Origin: Carya illinoinensis
Lineage: Eukaryota > Streptophyta > Magnoliopsida > Fagales > Juglandaceae
DNA: 64,000 bases
Assembly (NCBI RefSeq): GCF_018687715.1
Contig: NC_056756.1
Span: forward strand, 744,001-808,000
Direction of reading: 5' to 3'
The notes below the pieces were generated by a model that searched no databases, was not told the DNA's origin, and saw nothing but the letters and a program-made list of their open reading frames with translations. The translations under genes were made by a program, and so were the position numbers. Positions 1-18,573 of the stretch are shown piece after piece. Each line of letters opens with the position of its first letter. Positions within the stretch are counted from its first letter, which is position 1.

Positions 1-282
1 CTTGTACCTAAACTTAAAATAACAACATATATTACTTATACAAACTATCAAAAATAATATATATAGCATATTAAATATATAAATAAAAGAATATATGTAA
101 GTATATATTTAAATATATACATAAATATTATGAGTATTGTGACGAGTTCAAAACGAGTCGAATTGAGTTTATACGAATATTGTTCAAGAACAACTTATTT
201 ATTAAATGAACCGAGTTGGAGTCGAGTTTATACGAGTCGATCTTGAATTTTTCACGAGCTGCTTTGTTCGTTTGTAGCCCTA
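1..282. mobile_element. AT-rich DNA ending in a hAT-like terminus inserted in the copia element
   Basis: The copia coding sequence stops abruptly at 283. Read on the minus strand, the sequence beyond it begins TAGGGCTACAAACGAAC, which resembles the TAGGG-type ends of plant hAT elements. It then runs through repeated CTCGT/CGAGT words into very AT-rich DNA. If this is an insertion, the 8-bp target duplication on this side would start at 283 (CTTGCTGC). The other end lies left of the window and cannot be checked. No gene is visible here. Confidence 0.35.
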
Positions 283-1182
283 CTTGCTGCCAATATGCTT
301 GGGTGGATGCCTGGGCATAAGAGTGAGGAACATAAATAGTGTCGAGAGTGGCAGTAAGCAAGATGTGAGGAAAACCATACCTATCTATGTAACCCGGGTG
401 GAGTGCCGAGGTATAAGAACCGCAGAATCAGATGACGGATCAGTGTCTGGAAGGGGCATTGAAGAAGAGGGAAGACGACGATGATACACCATACTTGGTT
501 GAAATCGCTTAATAGAGGAGGACACATCATCAAAAGTGGGAAGAAGAGTAATAAGAGGATCAGAAATAACCTGAGATTGAAAGAAATATTGATTTTCGAA
601 GAAAATCACATTCCGTGAGATTCGGAATTTATTTGCATGAGCATCATAACAAACAAATCTTTTCTGAGTAGGACTATATCCCATAAAGGCACATGTAATA
701 GACTGTGTAACAAGCTTGTGACGCTCAACAGGCGGCAGATGAACAAAACAAACACACCCAAATGTATGAAAGGGTTGATACTCAGGAGATAATAATTGAG
801 AATAAGGAGAATCATAATCTAGTATGGTAGTAGGTAAACGATTGATCAAATAGACAACGATAGATAAAGCCTCTACCCAAAACTTATGAGGTGCAGAAGA
901 ATCAATCAACAACGTATGGACGACATCTAAGATATGACGATTCTTACGCTTAGCGACTCCATTTTGTTGAGGAGTATAAGGGCAATTCTCATTTTGCTAA
1001 AGAAAAGTTTGGAAAGAATGAGACATGTACTCCACCCCTGAGTCGGAGCGTAAAGTTTTGATACAAGTACTGAACTGTGTCTCGACAAGCTCAACAAATT
1101 TTTTGAAGACAGAAAATACGTCAGTTTTAGAACGGAGAAAATATATCCAGGTGAATCGACTATAATCATCGATAAACGTCAC
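283..1182 (-). pseudogene. copia integrase, C-terminal part, broken
   Basis: Translated pieces read as the integrase core and C-terminal region of Ty1/copia Pol. The first part is FIDDYSRFTWIYFLRSKTD at 997-1182. It is followed by PHKFWVEAL, VYLINRLP, FGCVCFVHLPP and an FMGYSPTQK-like segment at 385-912. These pieces share one frame with the protease upstream but are separated by stops. A shift of frame near 361-385 is needed to reach the PHSYAQASTQAYWQQ segment. The protein is lost at 283 where foreign sequence begins. It would insert copia cDNA into the genome, but it is defective here. Confidence 0.8.
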
Positions 1183-1218
1183 AAAATAACAATACTGACC
1201 ATAAGAAGTAAACAGGAC

Positions 1219-2046
1219 TCACACCCCAAATATCAGTATGCACAATCTCAAAACAGTTAGAAGTATGACTACCATGCGTAGCAAAAGGTAAAGTTTAACT
1301 TTTACCAAGACGATAGGTAGCACAATCAAAGATACAGGAGAAGAAGAAAATGAGTCTTTATTGCCCAAAAAACCATGTTTCATAAGATGAGTCAAGACAA
1401 CAGAATTAGGATGACCTAATTTCTTATGCCAAACTTCATTATTATTGGCAGTAGCCGTACAAGCAAGAGAAACAACATTAGGAATAGAAAACTGTAAGGG
1501 AAATAAACGTCCTACTTTAGGCCCCTTCGCGATCACTGTCCTTGACACCTGATCCTGCACAAAACAACCACCACGAGAAAAGTGAACATCACAACTATTA
1601 TCTACCAATTGTCCAACAGAAATCAAATTGGTAGACAATCCAAGAGAGACAAAAACATCGTGAAATGAAGAGCCCAAATTATCAACAACAGTAATAGGAA
1701 GAGTACTGCCATCAGCGATATGAATATTTTGCGTGCCTCTATACTTACGAATATCATGAAGACCCATCGTATTACCAGTCATATGATTAGAAGCACCTGA
1801 ATCAACAATCCAAGAAGTTGAATTAGTACCCGTACCTTGAAGGCCTAAGGCCGTGAAAGCAGACACAATCATCTGTTGGACCATTGCTGGTGTGAGAACC
1901 AATGAATCAGAGCTTACAATAGGCGGCACAGAAGAAGAAGCAGAAGACTGAACAACAGCCTGAAAAGCTTGGGATTGGCGATTCTGAGGCTGTATTCGAC
2001 AGTCTTTGATGATATGACCCTTTTTTTTGCAGTAGTTACAAACTTT
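1219..2046 (-). pseudogene. copia protease and GAG-pre-integrase region
   Basis: In frame with gag but after a TAG stop lies a complete CCHC zinc knuckle (CNYCKKKGHIIKDC, about 1995-2040). It is followed by the aspartic protease motif WIVDSGASNHMTG, with D-S-G at the catalytic position. The pre-integrase segment comes next, with H-x-K-x-L-G-H (NEVWHKKLGHPNSVVL), the start of the integrase zinc-binding domain. The product would process the copia polyprotein. The stop between the two CCHC-type segments, and stops further on, make it a pseudogene. Confidence 0.82.
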
Positions 2047-2766
2047 CTAAGAACAGTTGTGAGCAATATAACCAAATTCCTTGCAACTAAAATATTGCAA
2101 CTTGTTCCTCCCTCTCCCTTGTGTTGCATAGGCTACATTCACAGTCTCGGAAAAGATCTTCTCAAAAGTCATACTCATTTGAGTGGATAACCGTTGTTCT
2201 TCACACAACAAATCTCCCAAACAAATGTCTAAAGAAGGAACCAGATCACGGTTCAATAAACCAGCTCGAACGGGCTCAAATTCGGGTCGAAACTTCATTA
2301 AAAATTGATCGCGTTGACTCTCAGCATGGACTGTTTGAAGAGCCGCAGTGGGAATCTTAGCATGAGCAATGGCAGAATAGTCACTCCAAAGGTTAATAAA
2401 ACTAGAATAAAATTGTGCGATAGGTAAATTGCCTTGACTATAATTACTAATTTCCAACTCTAATTGGAACTTCCGAGCACTATGATCTTGATGGTAAATA
2501 CGGTGAATATAATCCCACATAGCCTGAGCCGTAGTAAAACACCGAAGATTGGTAACAAGATGAGGCTCAATCGTTCCCAACAGCCAAGATATCACCTTAG
2601 CATCCTTGACCTCCGATTGGGAAAATTCCTTATCATCAGTGGGAACTTGAACAGAACTATCAATATGATTTGATAATTCTTTCCCTTTCAAAAACATCTT
2701 AAACTGAAATTCCCATGTTGGAAAATTTTTGCTAGTAAATCGTACAATAGTATTTTCAATAGACAT
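2047..2766 (-). CDS. copia Gag (UBN2-type)
   Basis: This 239-codon ORF starts MSIENTIVRFTSKNFPTWEF, the usual opening of copia Gag. It contains the W-x(6)-W and LRCFTTAQAMWDYIHRIYHQ region typical of the gag UBN2 family. It ends at HNCS before a TAG stop, just upstream of the CCHC knuckle. Gag packages element RNA in virus-like particles in the cytoplasm. The ATG at 2766 follows the leader directly and is the natural start. The ORF is intact but truncated relative to an active Gag because of the stop. Confidence 0.82.
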   Translation of the reverse strand: MSIENTIVRFTSKNFPTWEFQFKMFLKGKELSNHIDSSVQVPTDDKEFSQSEVKDAKVISWLLGTIEPHLVTNLRCFTTAQAMWDYIHRIYHQDHSARKFQLELEISNYSQGNLPIAQFYSSFINLWSDYSAIAHAKIPTAALQTVHAESQRDQFLMKFRPEFEPVRAGLLNRDLVPSLDICLGDLLCEEQRLSTQMSMTFEKIFSETVNVAYATQGRGRNKLQYFSCKEFGYIAHNCS

Positions 2767-3420
2767 GATGAGAGAGTCTATTAAAAGAAATCAGCCCAAG
2801 CAATCAAAAAATAATAATAATAGAAAGGCCTAAAATTATAAAATAATAATAATAGCAAGCCTAAATCAAAACAGTGCCAATCACCAAGTGAAAGAAAAGC
2901 CTAAAGCCATGGCAGAAAAAAAAAAAAGCCCACGGAAACAAGAAGAAACCTGTCCACCAAGTCCAGAGTTGGTCGATTCACACTCCACTACCCACAGATA
3001 ATGCCGACAGCTGCAAACAAATGACCCACCAAGAAAATAACTCACGGCACCTAGAGAATCACTCAGCTGCAAACTGCAAATAATGCCGACAGCTGCAAGC
3101 AGATGACCCACGACAAAAAAAACAGCTCACAACAACCAAGAGCACCGAGAGAATCACACAGGCACCACCAGAAAATGCCAACAGACCGAGGTATGTGCAG
3201 CCACCAAAAGAAATCCACTGAAAAAAATTAGCCCACAACAAGAACAGAGTTGTGCAACTCTGGAAAATTTTCGACAGCCACCAAAATTCAAACCCACAAG
3301 GTTTGATCCCACAGAAAGCACCGAGACCCACTAAGAGCAAGAAAGAACTTGCTGAATCAGTGAACAAAATCCTCCCAAGAAAAAAATTGCTCCGTGATTA
3401 AGACCAAAGCGACGGAAATT

Positions 3421-3438
3421 AGAGGGGCTCTGATACCA
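3421..3438 (-). other. copia primer-binding site (initiator tRNA-Met)
   Basis: The minus strand reads TGGTATCAGAGCCCCTCT directly after the LTR end CTGACA. This is the standard plant copia primer site, complementary to the 3' end of initiator methionine tRNA. It fixes the LTR boundary and the element's orientation. Confidence 0.85.
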
Positions 3439-3656
3439 TGTCAGTTTTGGTCTGGATACCTCTTTCCATTAATTTCTTTCATTTATATAGAATAGAGTTA
3501 CAACAGAGAGCCAGCATTTTCAGAGTGATTTCAGCGGTTGATTGCTGCTGTTTACACTGTACACATTAAGTATCTACACGTTAAGTCTATTTACAGCCAC
3601 CTATTTCTCTGCTATACTATCTAGAAATAGAAAGGCCTAAAATTATCTCTGTAACA
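3439..3656 (-). repeat. copia 5' LTR, 218 bp
   Basis: On the minus strand the segment starts TGTTACAG and ends CTGACA, which are TG...CA ends, and it is followed at once by the primer-binding site. The 218-bp length is normal for small copia LTRs. The partner 3' LTR is not in the window, so LTR divergence cannot be measured. Confidence 0.8.
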
Positions 3657-3935
3657 ATTCCTTCGTGGTGTTTATGGCTTGAGAGAAACGGGAGGTGCTT
3701 CCAAGATTGTGAACGCACTACGAGGGAATTTACGGATTTTTTCTTTAGCACTTTAAATTTTTGGGTGAACAATCTAGTGAGGGATATGAATATTTGTAAT
3801 GCTGTTCTTTAATTTTGTTTTGCTTTAGTTTGTATTTAGGTGTATTCTCTTGTACACTTCTTATGTACTTGGGCTATGCCTATTTACTTGGAATAAAATT
3901 TCTTATTAACTATCAAAAAAACAAAAAAAAAAAAA
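3657..3935 (+). mobile_element. LINE (L1-type) 3' end, 5'-truncated
   Basis: From about 3668 a frame reads WCLWLERNGRCFQDC and ends NICNAVL with a TAA. This is the C-terminal end of a plant L1 ORF2, around the W-x(2)-W-x-E-R-N motif. The 3' UTR follows (tgtacacttcttatgtacttgggctatgcc... split across the line) and then TATCAAAAAAA and a poly-A run at 3903-3935. The 5' side is cut by the copia LTR at 3656, so the copia element probably landed in this LINE. Confidence 0.75.
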
Positions 3936-4881
3936 AAGTTGTAGAGACAATGTTGCATGTGTGCAATTGGCATGTCTTGATCATATGCTATGTTAAATGA
4001 TAATAAGCTGAGGAGGTTCTAACTTATCAAAAAAAAAAAAAAAAAACTGAGGAGCTTCCATGGCTTCTATGTTGGGATACATATTTTTATATGTACAGTA
4101 GTGCATGTATGTAAGCATGCACACATTCTTGTTTGTCTATGGGGAATATAACATGTCTATAATTTTCAAAGATGAGGATGCCTTTTAATCTCAGATATGC
4201 TCATTCATCTTGTCCTCTTCCCTAAAGTCTCCTTTACATGGAATTGATGGCGTTATGATCCTATTTTGCTGTTATGCTAAAATACTTAATTGATCAATGG
4301 CTGCCAGTTTGCAACATATCTCAGTCCACAGTCTCCCACAGTTCCACTATCTTCTCAAAACCATCAACGCCTTTTCACTTAATGTAAATTATGGCTTTGT
4401 TCAGACACTGTTGGTGTCTTATGCTTTCAGAAGTAGCTATTCAACTAGTCATCAAGAGTCTCCCCGCCCTTGAAACTCTGTTTTGGGATGAACGTTTGAG
4501 GCTTCTTTCAGAGTCTATGTTATGGTTATAGAATCATGTTCTCTCATCTGAAGCTTGAAACTTGATCTCTGATAATAAATCACATTGTTTGTTTGTTTGT
4601 TTTTTTTTTTTTTTTTTTTAATTCATTATAATTCTAGGGACTTGGATGACTCTGAAAAGTCTGAACCATCTTTTGGTTAACTTGGCTTCTAAGGAGTATG
4701 GCTGTTTGCTCTTTTCCCAACTATGAGTTTGGTTTATATTTTGATTATTTAGACTTAATTTTATTTCGTGATTCTTTAATATGAAGTAGATGAGTTGAAT
4801 TTGTTGGTGTCTTTAAATATGTTCATTTCAGGATATCTCTTTTCCTTTAATTTTTCACACTTGAAATTGGTCACTGTCCAG
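3936..4881 (+). other. non-coding sequence upstream of the first visible kinase exon, presumed intron
   Basis: No GSK3 exon (for example the HRDIKPQNLL catalytic loop) is readable here, although the next exon downstream begins immediately after that motif in the family. I take it as intron sequence, AT-rich, with a poly-T run at 4600-4619 and the micro-insertion at 4008-4058. Confidence 0.5.
4008..4058 (+). mobile_element. tail-only retro-insertion with target duplication
   Basis: The 12-bp string ctgaggaggttc (4008-4019) is repeated with one mismatch at 4047-4058. The 27 bases between them read taacttatc followed by a run of A. The insert therefore looks like only the last few bases of the LINE 3' end (...taactatcAAAA, compare 3908) plus poly-A, flanked by a target-site duplication. 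Confidence 0.55.
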
Positions 4882-8001
<3,120 letters not shown>

Positions 8002-8853
8002 CAACTGTTTCAAAATCTTTCGTACTTGTGGTTGCTGTGTATATCCACTCCAATGTTTTGGGGGGGGGTGTTGTATTGGAATCTGTCAAAGTCGGTCACT
8101 CTTCTTATTAGTGTGTCCTGTGAGAAAGAGTGTTGCAAAGGAGTTGATAGGGACAAACAAATATTAGGAAACCTGAGGGCTCTGAGTTTGGTTGCTGATG
8201 GTGGTGCTTTTTGAGTTTTTATTTCTATTTTTTTTTTTTTCTTAAATTCCAAGACCACTACAACTTGATGATGTATATTTATTTGTGACTGCGACCCCAT
8301 AATTGCTGGGGATTTTAGCGAGATGGTATAGTATTAGCACATTTGTGTATGTTATACCCAGTTTGTGAGCATTTCATTTCCACGCAAAATCAGAGTTATA
8401 TGAAAATAGTGCTAAAATATTGAAACCACCAAACAAACAAGAAAACTTATTGGTGATGTTGCGATTGTATCATTATTAAATAACAGTTTTGGGAATATAT
8501 TATATGTACAAAGCATATACAGATGCATCGCTGGCTGGCCGGCTGGCTATGAGATGGGAACTCCGATACGAAACCGTGCAGCTTCTTGTTCCATATCTCT
8601 TTTTTACCTTCAGGTACGGGATTTCATTAGGCATCCTACTTTCAACGTATTTGTACTTGTATATCTATACGTATTTATAAAAAAAAAAAAGAGAGGAGAA
8701 AATAAAGCCCGTAGCCCATTCATAGAAAGTCCTAGACAATCCCCCCGTCACCCCCCCACCGGACAGCCCAAAAAGGGAACCGAAGAAAAAAGAAGAAAAG
8801 AAAATGGAAACGAATCCAACGGCCATAATCGTCTCATCCGCAGGACAAAGCTA
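8002..8853 (+). other. 3' UTR of the kinase and intergenic DNA
   Basis: The kinase stop is at 8001. The following sequence is T-rich with a G8 run near 8060 and a long T run at 8229-8241. No exon or RNA gene was recognised before the Hsp70 promoter. Confidence 0.5.
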
Positions 8854-8877
8854 GACCATTCCGGAAGTCTCCACGTG
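8854..8877 (+). promoter_or_regulatory. heat-shock-element-like dyad and G-box upstream of Hsp70
   Basis: At 8854-8866 the sequence GAccaTTCcgGAA fits an imperfect heat-shock element: TTC and GAA units spaced by two bases, plus a GAC half-unit. A CACGTG G-box lies at 8872-8877. They are about 200 bp upstream of the Hsp70 start codon, a plausible promoter position. Plastid Hsp70 genes are known to be heat- and light-responsive; binding at these sites is inference. Confidence 0.5.
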
Positions 8878-9078
8878 TCACATCACCTAACTCTCACTCA
8901 TAAACCCTCCTCTTCTTCTCCCTTTTTATTATCTACTCCACCGAACGAAGTTGGGAGGTTCAACTTCAACCTCCACCACAACCACACGGTTCCCTCTTCC
9001 TCCTTCCTCCGCTTTACCTTTCCCAAACCCTATTTCTTTTCTTTCTTTTTCTTTGTCCTTCTCTGTAAGTCTTTCTCC

Positions 9079-13255
<4,177 letters not shown>

Positions 13256-14692
13256 GAGAGCAGAAATTGGATATATTTTTGGCGCTCATCTTTTCTTTGT
13301 TAATGTGTATAAGAATCGATTTTGTGGGGATTGGATTTCTTGATGTTGGGTTACACAGCTAGTCATTTTTTAGCCTTCTGGGGAAAGAATGCTATTTTAG
13401 AAATAGAGGTTAAAAGACTGTTTTAGTAGTTTCCCCTGGTAGCAAAATCTTGGGGGGAACTACCGTTGATGCACTTTGTTTAAAGTAGTTACTTAAATGC
13501 AATATGAAGGATTTGAGGGTAGAACTATCATGCATGTTTGTCATTAATAATTCTGTCATTCTCTAACGCGTATATAGGGGAAGAAAAATGGCAAATGCTA
13601 ATCATCTTTTAATTTAAAAAATAAATAACAATACTTTTGAGGATGAAAAAAGCTGATAGTTTAAAGAATAATGAAAACATTTGTACTCCCTAGATATTTG
13701 CTTGCCATATCTCCATAGTTGATATTTTTCATTCTTCTAATAATATTGTTATGGGCGAAACGGAAGCCCAAGATGGATTGTAGTAACTGTGTATGTGTAG
13801 AAATGTGTTATAATCACAAAATCTTTTTTATAAAAAAAATATATAAATTGATATGAACATACGATGTAAACTCATATTTATTTATATATATATCTATATG
13901 TTCGCGCTATTTAGTATTTACGCCTTTCCTAGCATTGTTATGGACGGATAGTAAGGAAAAATATAGTTGCAAGTACAATTGTGCACTAATCTGTGCACAA
14001 ATGTGATGTGATTGGTTAAAAAGTAGATTTTATTGAAAACAGTGTTAATTTAAATTTTAAGTACGAATAAATCAATATTGGTACACAGATTAGTGCGCGA
14101 CTGTGTTTGTATATGGCACAACTCAGATAGCAATTGCCGAGTCAATCGATTCCCCCAAAAGTATCCAACACCTTGAACCTGTAGTAGAATTGTACAAAAA
14201 ATAAGAAAAGGGGGGGGGGGGGGGGTTGGGGACCCTATATAGGACGAGGCGTCTATACCGTATTACAAGCTGTTTTCTCTTCAACTACTCCCATTGATTT
14301 GAGATCCTGACCTTCCATGCATCTCCTTCTCTATCCCAAATGGGCTTTTCTTGGACTCCGAGGAAGATTACCCATGGTCCCAAATGTGTCAAGGCCGCTA
14401 CATCCATAAAATATTCCACATTCATCGAAATGTCCACACATTTTGTAGCCTCTGGCCTCCGCCTTGATGATGATGATCTCTTTTGTACCTACTTAATGGG
14501 TAATAGTTGTTTAGACCATAACCTGTCAGGCTACTCCCAGTCCCAGTGTACTCGACCCAGCTTCCCGATGACAAAAGTTTTAGCTATGACTGCCAATAGT
14601 AGCTTTGCAAGGATCAATATTTGTTGGTCTAGGATGATAGCCATGGTACTGCTGATTATGTTGGTCGTGTTGATGATTTTGATAGTTATGAT
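13256..14692 (+). other. Hsp70 3' UTR and intergenic DNA
   Basis: The 3' UTR probably ends in the AT-rich stretch after about 13500. A G16 run lies at 14210-14225. From about 14340 to 14692 the sequence is open on both strands: V/I/L/M-rich on plus, H/N/Q-rich on minus. It continues at 31915 across the Tat insertion. No recognised gene is present. Confidence 0.5.
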
Positions 14693-15100
14693 TGTTAAGG
14701 ACGTATCTCACTTCCAATCTACTGTTATGCGGCCGCAATTCGTTGATGAAACTTGAGGGGGCTTCTCTTGCAAACACTCCGATGCTTAAGTCAATTAAGA
14801 AGTAATTATATTCCAGTCCTCCTTAATTATCAAAGGTTACCTGTATATATAGGCTCATTTGTTGTACCTATCTCATTCAGGATTTACTGGTACGGATCAC
14901 TACTTAGGATTTTGAGTAATCTCGTCACTTCCTGTTATCTTTATCCTTCCGTTAAAGGTGGTGCTATGCATATTTTTCTTCAAACTCTTCTTAACTATCC
15001 CTCTATGGCCCCTGAGCCCATCCTCTAGGATTCTTGGCTTTTATTATACTACGGGCCTCCTCATATATTTTAGGGCCCTTCGATTGGGATGGCCCATCCA
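14693..15100 (-). repeat. Tat element 3' LTR (408 bp)
   Basis: On plus it reads TGTTAAGGACG at the left and ...CCCATCCA at the right. It aligns without gaps to 31502-31909. As the element is on minus, this is the downstream LTR. Confidence 0.93.
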
Positions 15101-15594
15101 GTTACCCCGCCAATTCCATTCGTCTTTTGGCGGATGGAATTCACATTTATCAAACTTGTTGTTGCGGAAATGCTGGGTATGATCATATGGGCCTAGGTGC
15201 TTGGAAAACAAGTAGACACGGACATAGGAAACCACCCATGGCTTTTTGGTGTCTTCAGACCCGTCACGCCTTCTTTCCTTGCCATTTTATACTATTTCAT
15301 TTTTCCAAAAAGATTTTTGTTATATATATATTTTTTTAAATCATGAACTCCCTATCATTTCTCGCTGCGTGGCAGAGAAGAGAGAAAGCTTCCTTGCGTC
15401 AATTAATCTTCTTTTTCAGTGCAGGGTTACCTTTTTTTTTTTATTCGTTGGCACTTTGCATTTTGTTGTTCTTCAAATACCCCACTTTTCCATTTTCTTT
15501 CGTTCCTTCCCCTGTTACAATCTTTGCCCTTCCATTCCCCTTCTTGTTCTTCACTTACCTTGATCTTTCTCGCTATCTTCTTTCCACCGACTTT

Positions 15595-18400
15595 AATGGC
15601 CCCTTCGAGGTCCCTGAGGGCACGGTTTTTGTTGGACACTGGTGGCACTCGGGCATTCGAGAGAAACATTTCGCCAAGATTCGGGAAGATTTTCGTATTC
15701 TTGAAACCGTTGTCTTGGGAGTTCCGGAATCTGGATGTTGTGACGACGAGGGTTTGCTACTAAAGTGACTATTATTATTCCCCTTCTGCAGAATGGGTTG
15801 AGGCTCCCCTTCTGCTGCCCTCTCCGTGACCTTTTGGATCTTCTCAACATAGCTCTCGCTTAATTACACCCTTTCGCACTGAGGGCATACCTATGTGCCT
15901 GCATCGTATTCTGCATGGTTTTGGAGCCTCTTGGTGACCCTTACCCTGACCTAATTGGTCGGAAATTTTTGGCATTCTATAACGTGAGGGAAGCTAGCAA
16001 GGGCAATATTGTTAGCTTCCGCAAGAAAGATAACAGGCAAGCGTTGGCCCGGTTCGAGACTCGCCACTCCAACGCTAAGGCGTGGACCTTCAAATTCTTT
16101 TATATCTTTGGTCAAGGTTGGGAATACCCTGCCAAAGAAGAATTTTTCCGTGACTTTCCAGTCAAATCAATCTGGCACCCTATTCTTGAAGAAAAGAAGC
16201 TGTGGCTTAGAATGGAGCATTTGTCATGCCGTGAACTGGCTCGAATCAAGACAGTTCGTTCTAGGGCCAAAGCTAATCCTAAGGCGTTTTATATTGACTT
16301 CTTGTTGACCTCTTCCCATATTGATCGATTCTTGATGTCTCCCAACTGGTCTTATTTTCAAGGACATGACTTCATGATTTAAGTCATCATTCCTCCTCCC
16401 ATGCCGAAACCTTCTGAGAAAACTTTGAGGCATGAGCTTTCTAAGAAGAAGCCACGTTTAGAAGAGGAGAAGGAGGAGGAGACCGCCTAAAAAAGGGAAA
16501 AGAGGAGCAAGAAAAAGAACGAGGTTGGCGGTCGCCGAAAGAAAGCTCGTTCAGGAGATCCCTCTCCCATTCCTTCTCCTCAAAAGGAGACCCTGGCTTC
16601 CTCAGGGGGAGTCCAGGCCTTGGTGTCGTAGGAGGACACCCTTCCTCGGACATCCAAGCAGTTGGCCGCCCCCGAACCTCCGTCGTTGCAACCAGAGGTC
16701 ATCACCACATCCTTAGGGGGAGGTCATAGCCAGAGTTTTACCCCGCCTGATACCACTATACCTTCCTCGCCTTTTGCCTCCCCGTCGCCGCCACGTTCTT
16801 GTAGCCTGAGGGATGTTGAGGGTTTAGCCAACCTGGATCTTTTTGACTTGGCCGCCTCTCTCTAGGTTGTGCCTAGGACACAAGAGCATGTCACGACTTC
16901 TGCCCATGCGTTTGAGTTTTCTGTGTTGGAGGGGCGGGTGAGTCAGGTTGAGTTGGGTGCTGAAGTGGTCGCAGCCCTTAATCTTGACTCGATCACCGCG
17001 GCGGGAGCTTGCTCGCCCCCTCTTTCCACCATTGCCCTTGTTGAGGCGGCCACTATTTTGCCCATAAGTGGCCACATGGAAACACCAGACGCCTCACCTT
17101 CAAATGGGGCGGAAGGTGCAACAAGGAGTGTCCCTCCACGCCCGATTGAAGTGGGCGGTGAGGTTTCACGCCAAACTTTCCTAGAAAGCTTGCCAGATAG
17201 CATCTCTGGGAGAAATACCCCTTCGCCAATTGGACGCGGGGCCGGACTCTCTCTTCCTTCTCCTCACAGCTCATCTTTTGGTGGGGATACTGACTCATTC
17301 CTTGAGGAGGAGTGGATGAATTTCTTAAGGGAAGACACCTATCTTCGTGAGGCTGACCTGGCCTACCCGTCGCCTCCTCTGTCCCCTGTGCGCTTGGGTG
17401 ATTCATCGGGGAGGACGATGGCTTCGTCTATGAGGCTTGGGGAGACCCCCCTCTCAAACCCTAGCAAGATTGTTGGGGGGGATGCTAGCGGTGATGATTC
17501 CTCAACTGCTGTTAATTCCCGGGTTGAGGCCATTGCCTAGGTGGCTACTCGTTTGAGAAGTTGGCTCTCTGAGGTATTATGCCTTCCGTCCCCTTTTGCA
17601 TATACTCCTTTTTTATCTTAGCCTCCCTTCATATTGGTTGCTTCTCCTTCTTCTTGCAGGGCATCAATGATTTGGCTGCGTGGATAGTTGTTGACCGTTC
17701 CCTTCTTGATGAGGAGGTTAAAGAGTGTTACCAGCTATGCTACATAGCCAAACACGCTTATGAGAAATGGCAAGTTGACAGGGCTGAACTGGCATCCTTA
17801 GCTGAGGAGAGGGAGGATTTGAGGATCCTATTAGAGAAATCTGAGGGTTATTCTCATTCTTTGCAAGGAGACCTCGAGATGCACGAGGCTGAAGTCCTGA
17901 AGCTGCGCGAGGCTTACCGTCTAGCAAATGTGGCTGAGAGGGACTCAGCCGGGCTGTGACTTTCGGAGGCTCAAAGGAACTTTGAGGTTGAGAGCTCTCG
18001 CTTGAAATCCGAGCTTGCTGCCCCCAATGAGGCACTATCCTCTCTTTGTGGAGACCTGGCCCGTTCTTAAGACAGTTGTAGGTCCTTCGAGGAGAATCTT
18101 CATGAGACAAACTCGGCTCTTGGAGTCAATCAATAGAGTCTATCTAAGAAGATGGGGGAGCTAACTGCTGCCTAGGAGGAGGTTGCAAGGCTTCGTGCCC
18201 AATTGGCCAACGTCCCTGCTGTAAGGGAACATGCCTTTACTTATGGGCATGGTCGCGACATTCTGAGGCTGAGGAACCGTCTCCTGGTTGATCCTACCAC
18301 TAATCTTAGGATTCTTGACCCGGATTTATTTTATCATGAGGAATTTCCCGCCGAGAGGTTGACGAGTTTGGTCAGAAAAAGATGCCTAACGCTTTTATAA
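15595..18400 (+). pseudogene. antisense extra ORF of the Tat element (aORF-like), degenerate
   Basis: On the strand opposite gag-pol, between integrase and the 3' LTR, a long interrupted coding region can be followed. It starts MAPSRSLRARF at 15595, continues DPYPDLIGRKFLAFYNV at 15927, and then has a Lys/Glu-rich and Ser/Pro-rich middle. The C-terminal part (17660-18400) is heptad-like, with EEREDLRILLEKSEGY and LRARLA-type segments suggesting coiled coil. Introns are suggested at 17574-17659 and near 15765-15790. Several stops (for example before 16632, 16863, 17538, 17957, 18068, 18133, 18172) disrupt it, mostly TAG. Antisense additional ORFs are described for Tat-lineage elements; their function is unknown. 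It may be transcribed independently from near the 3' LTR. Confidence 0.65.
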
Positions 18401-18573
18401 ACGTGCCCCCAGCGTTCCTGCCTGACAATGCCCCTTAACTATTTTTGCCCCTCCTGCCTTTAACTGTGGAGAGTTTCCTTGTGTTTCTGTATTTTGTACA
18501 TTTGTAATAATGGATTTTGATTTGCTCTGTTGAATGCTTAGGTTACTGCGTCCTTTTAGTTTTTATCTTTTAT

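Larger units (their letters stand above)
283..3656 (-). mobile_element. Ty1/copia LTR retrotransposon, incomplete
   Basis: On the minus strand the order is LTR (3439-3656), tRNA-iMet primer site (3421-3438), a leader of about 650 bp (2767-3420), gag, protease and integrase, as in Ty1/copia. Reverse transcriptase and RNase H are not in the window. The reading stops at a YWQQ motif, just before RT would begin, where the sequence changes at 282/283. One frame runs from 2766 to 385 with a few in-frame stops, and a frameshift follows near 361-385, so this copy is inactive. An 18-bp string (agaaaggcctaaaattat) occurs both in the LTR end and near 2822 in the leader. Confidence 0.88.

Noticed and set aside
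8554..9078. N-terminal extension of the Hsp70 ORF upstream of 9079
   Set aside because: The upstream in-frame sequence includes the promoter-like region and a poly-A stretch. The transit peptide and family length begin at 9079.
16869..17540. A separate host gene
   Set aside because: It lies within the Tat element between its tandem repeats and 3' LTR, and is continuous with the degenerate antisense ORF on both sides.
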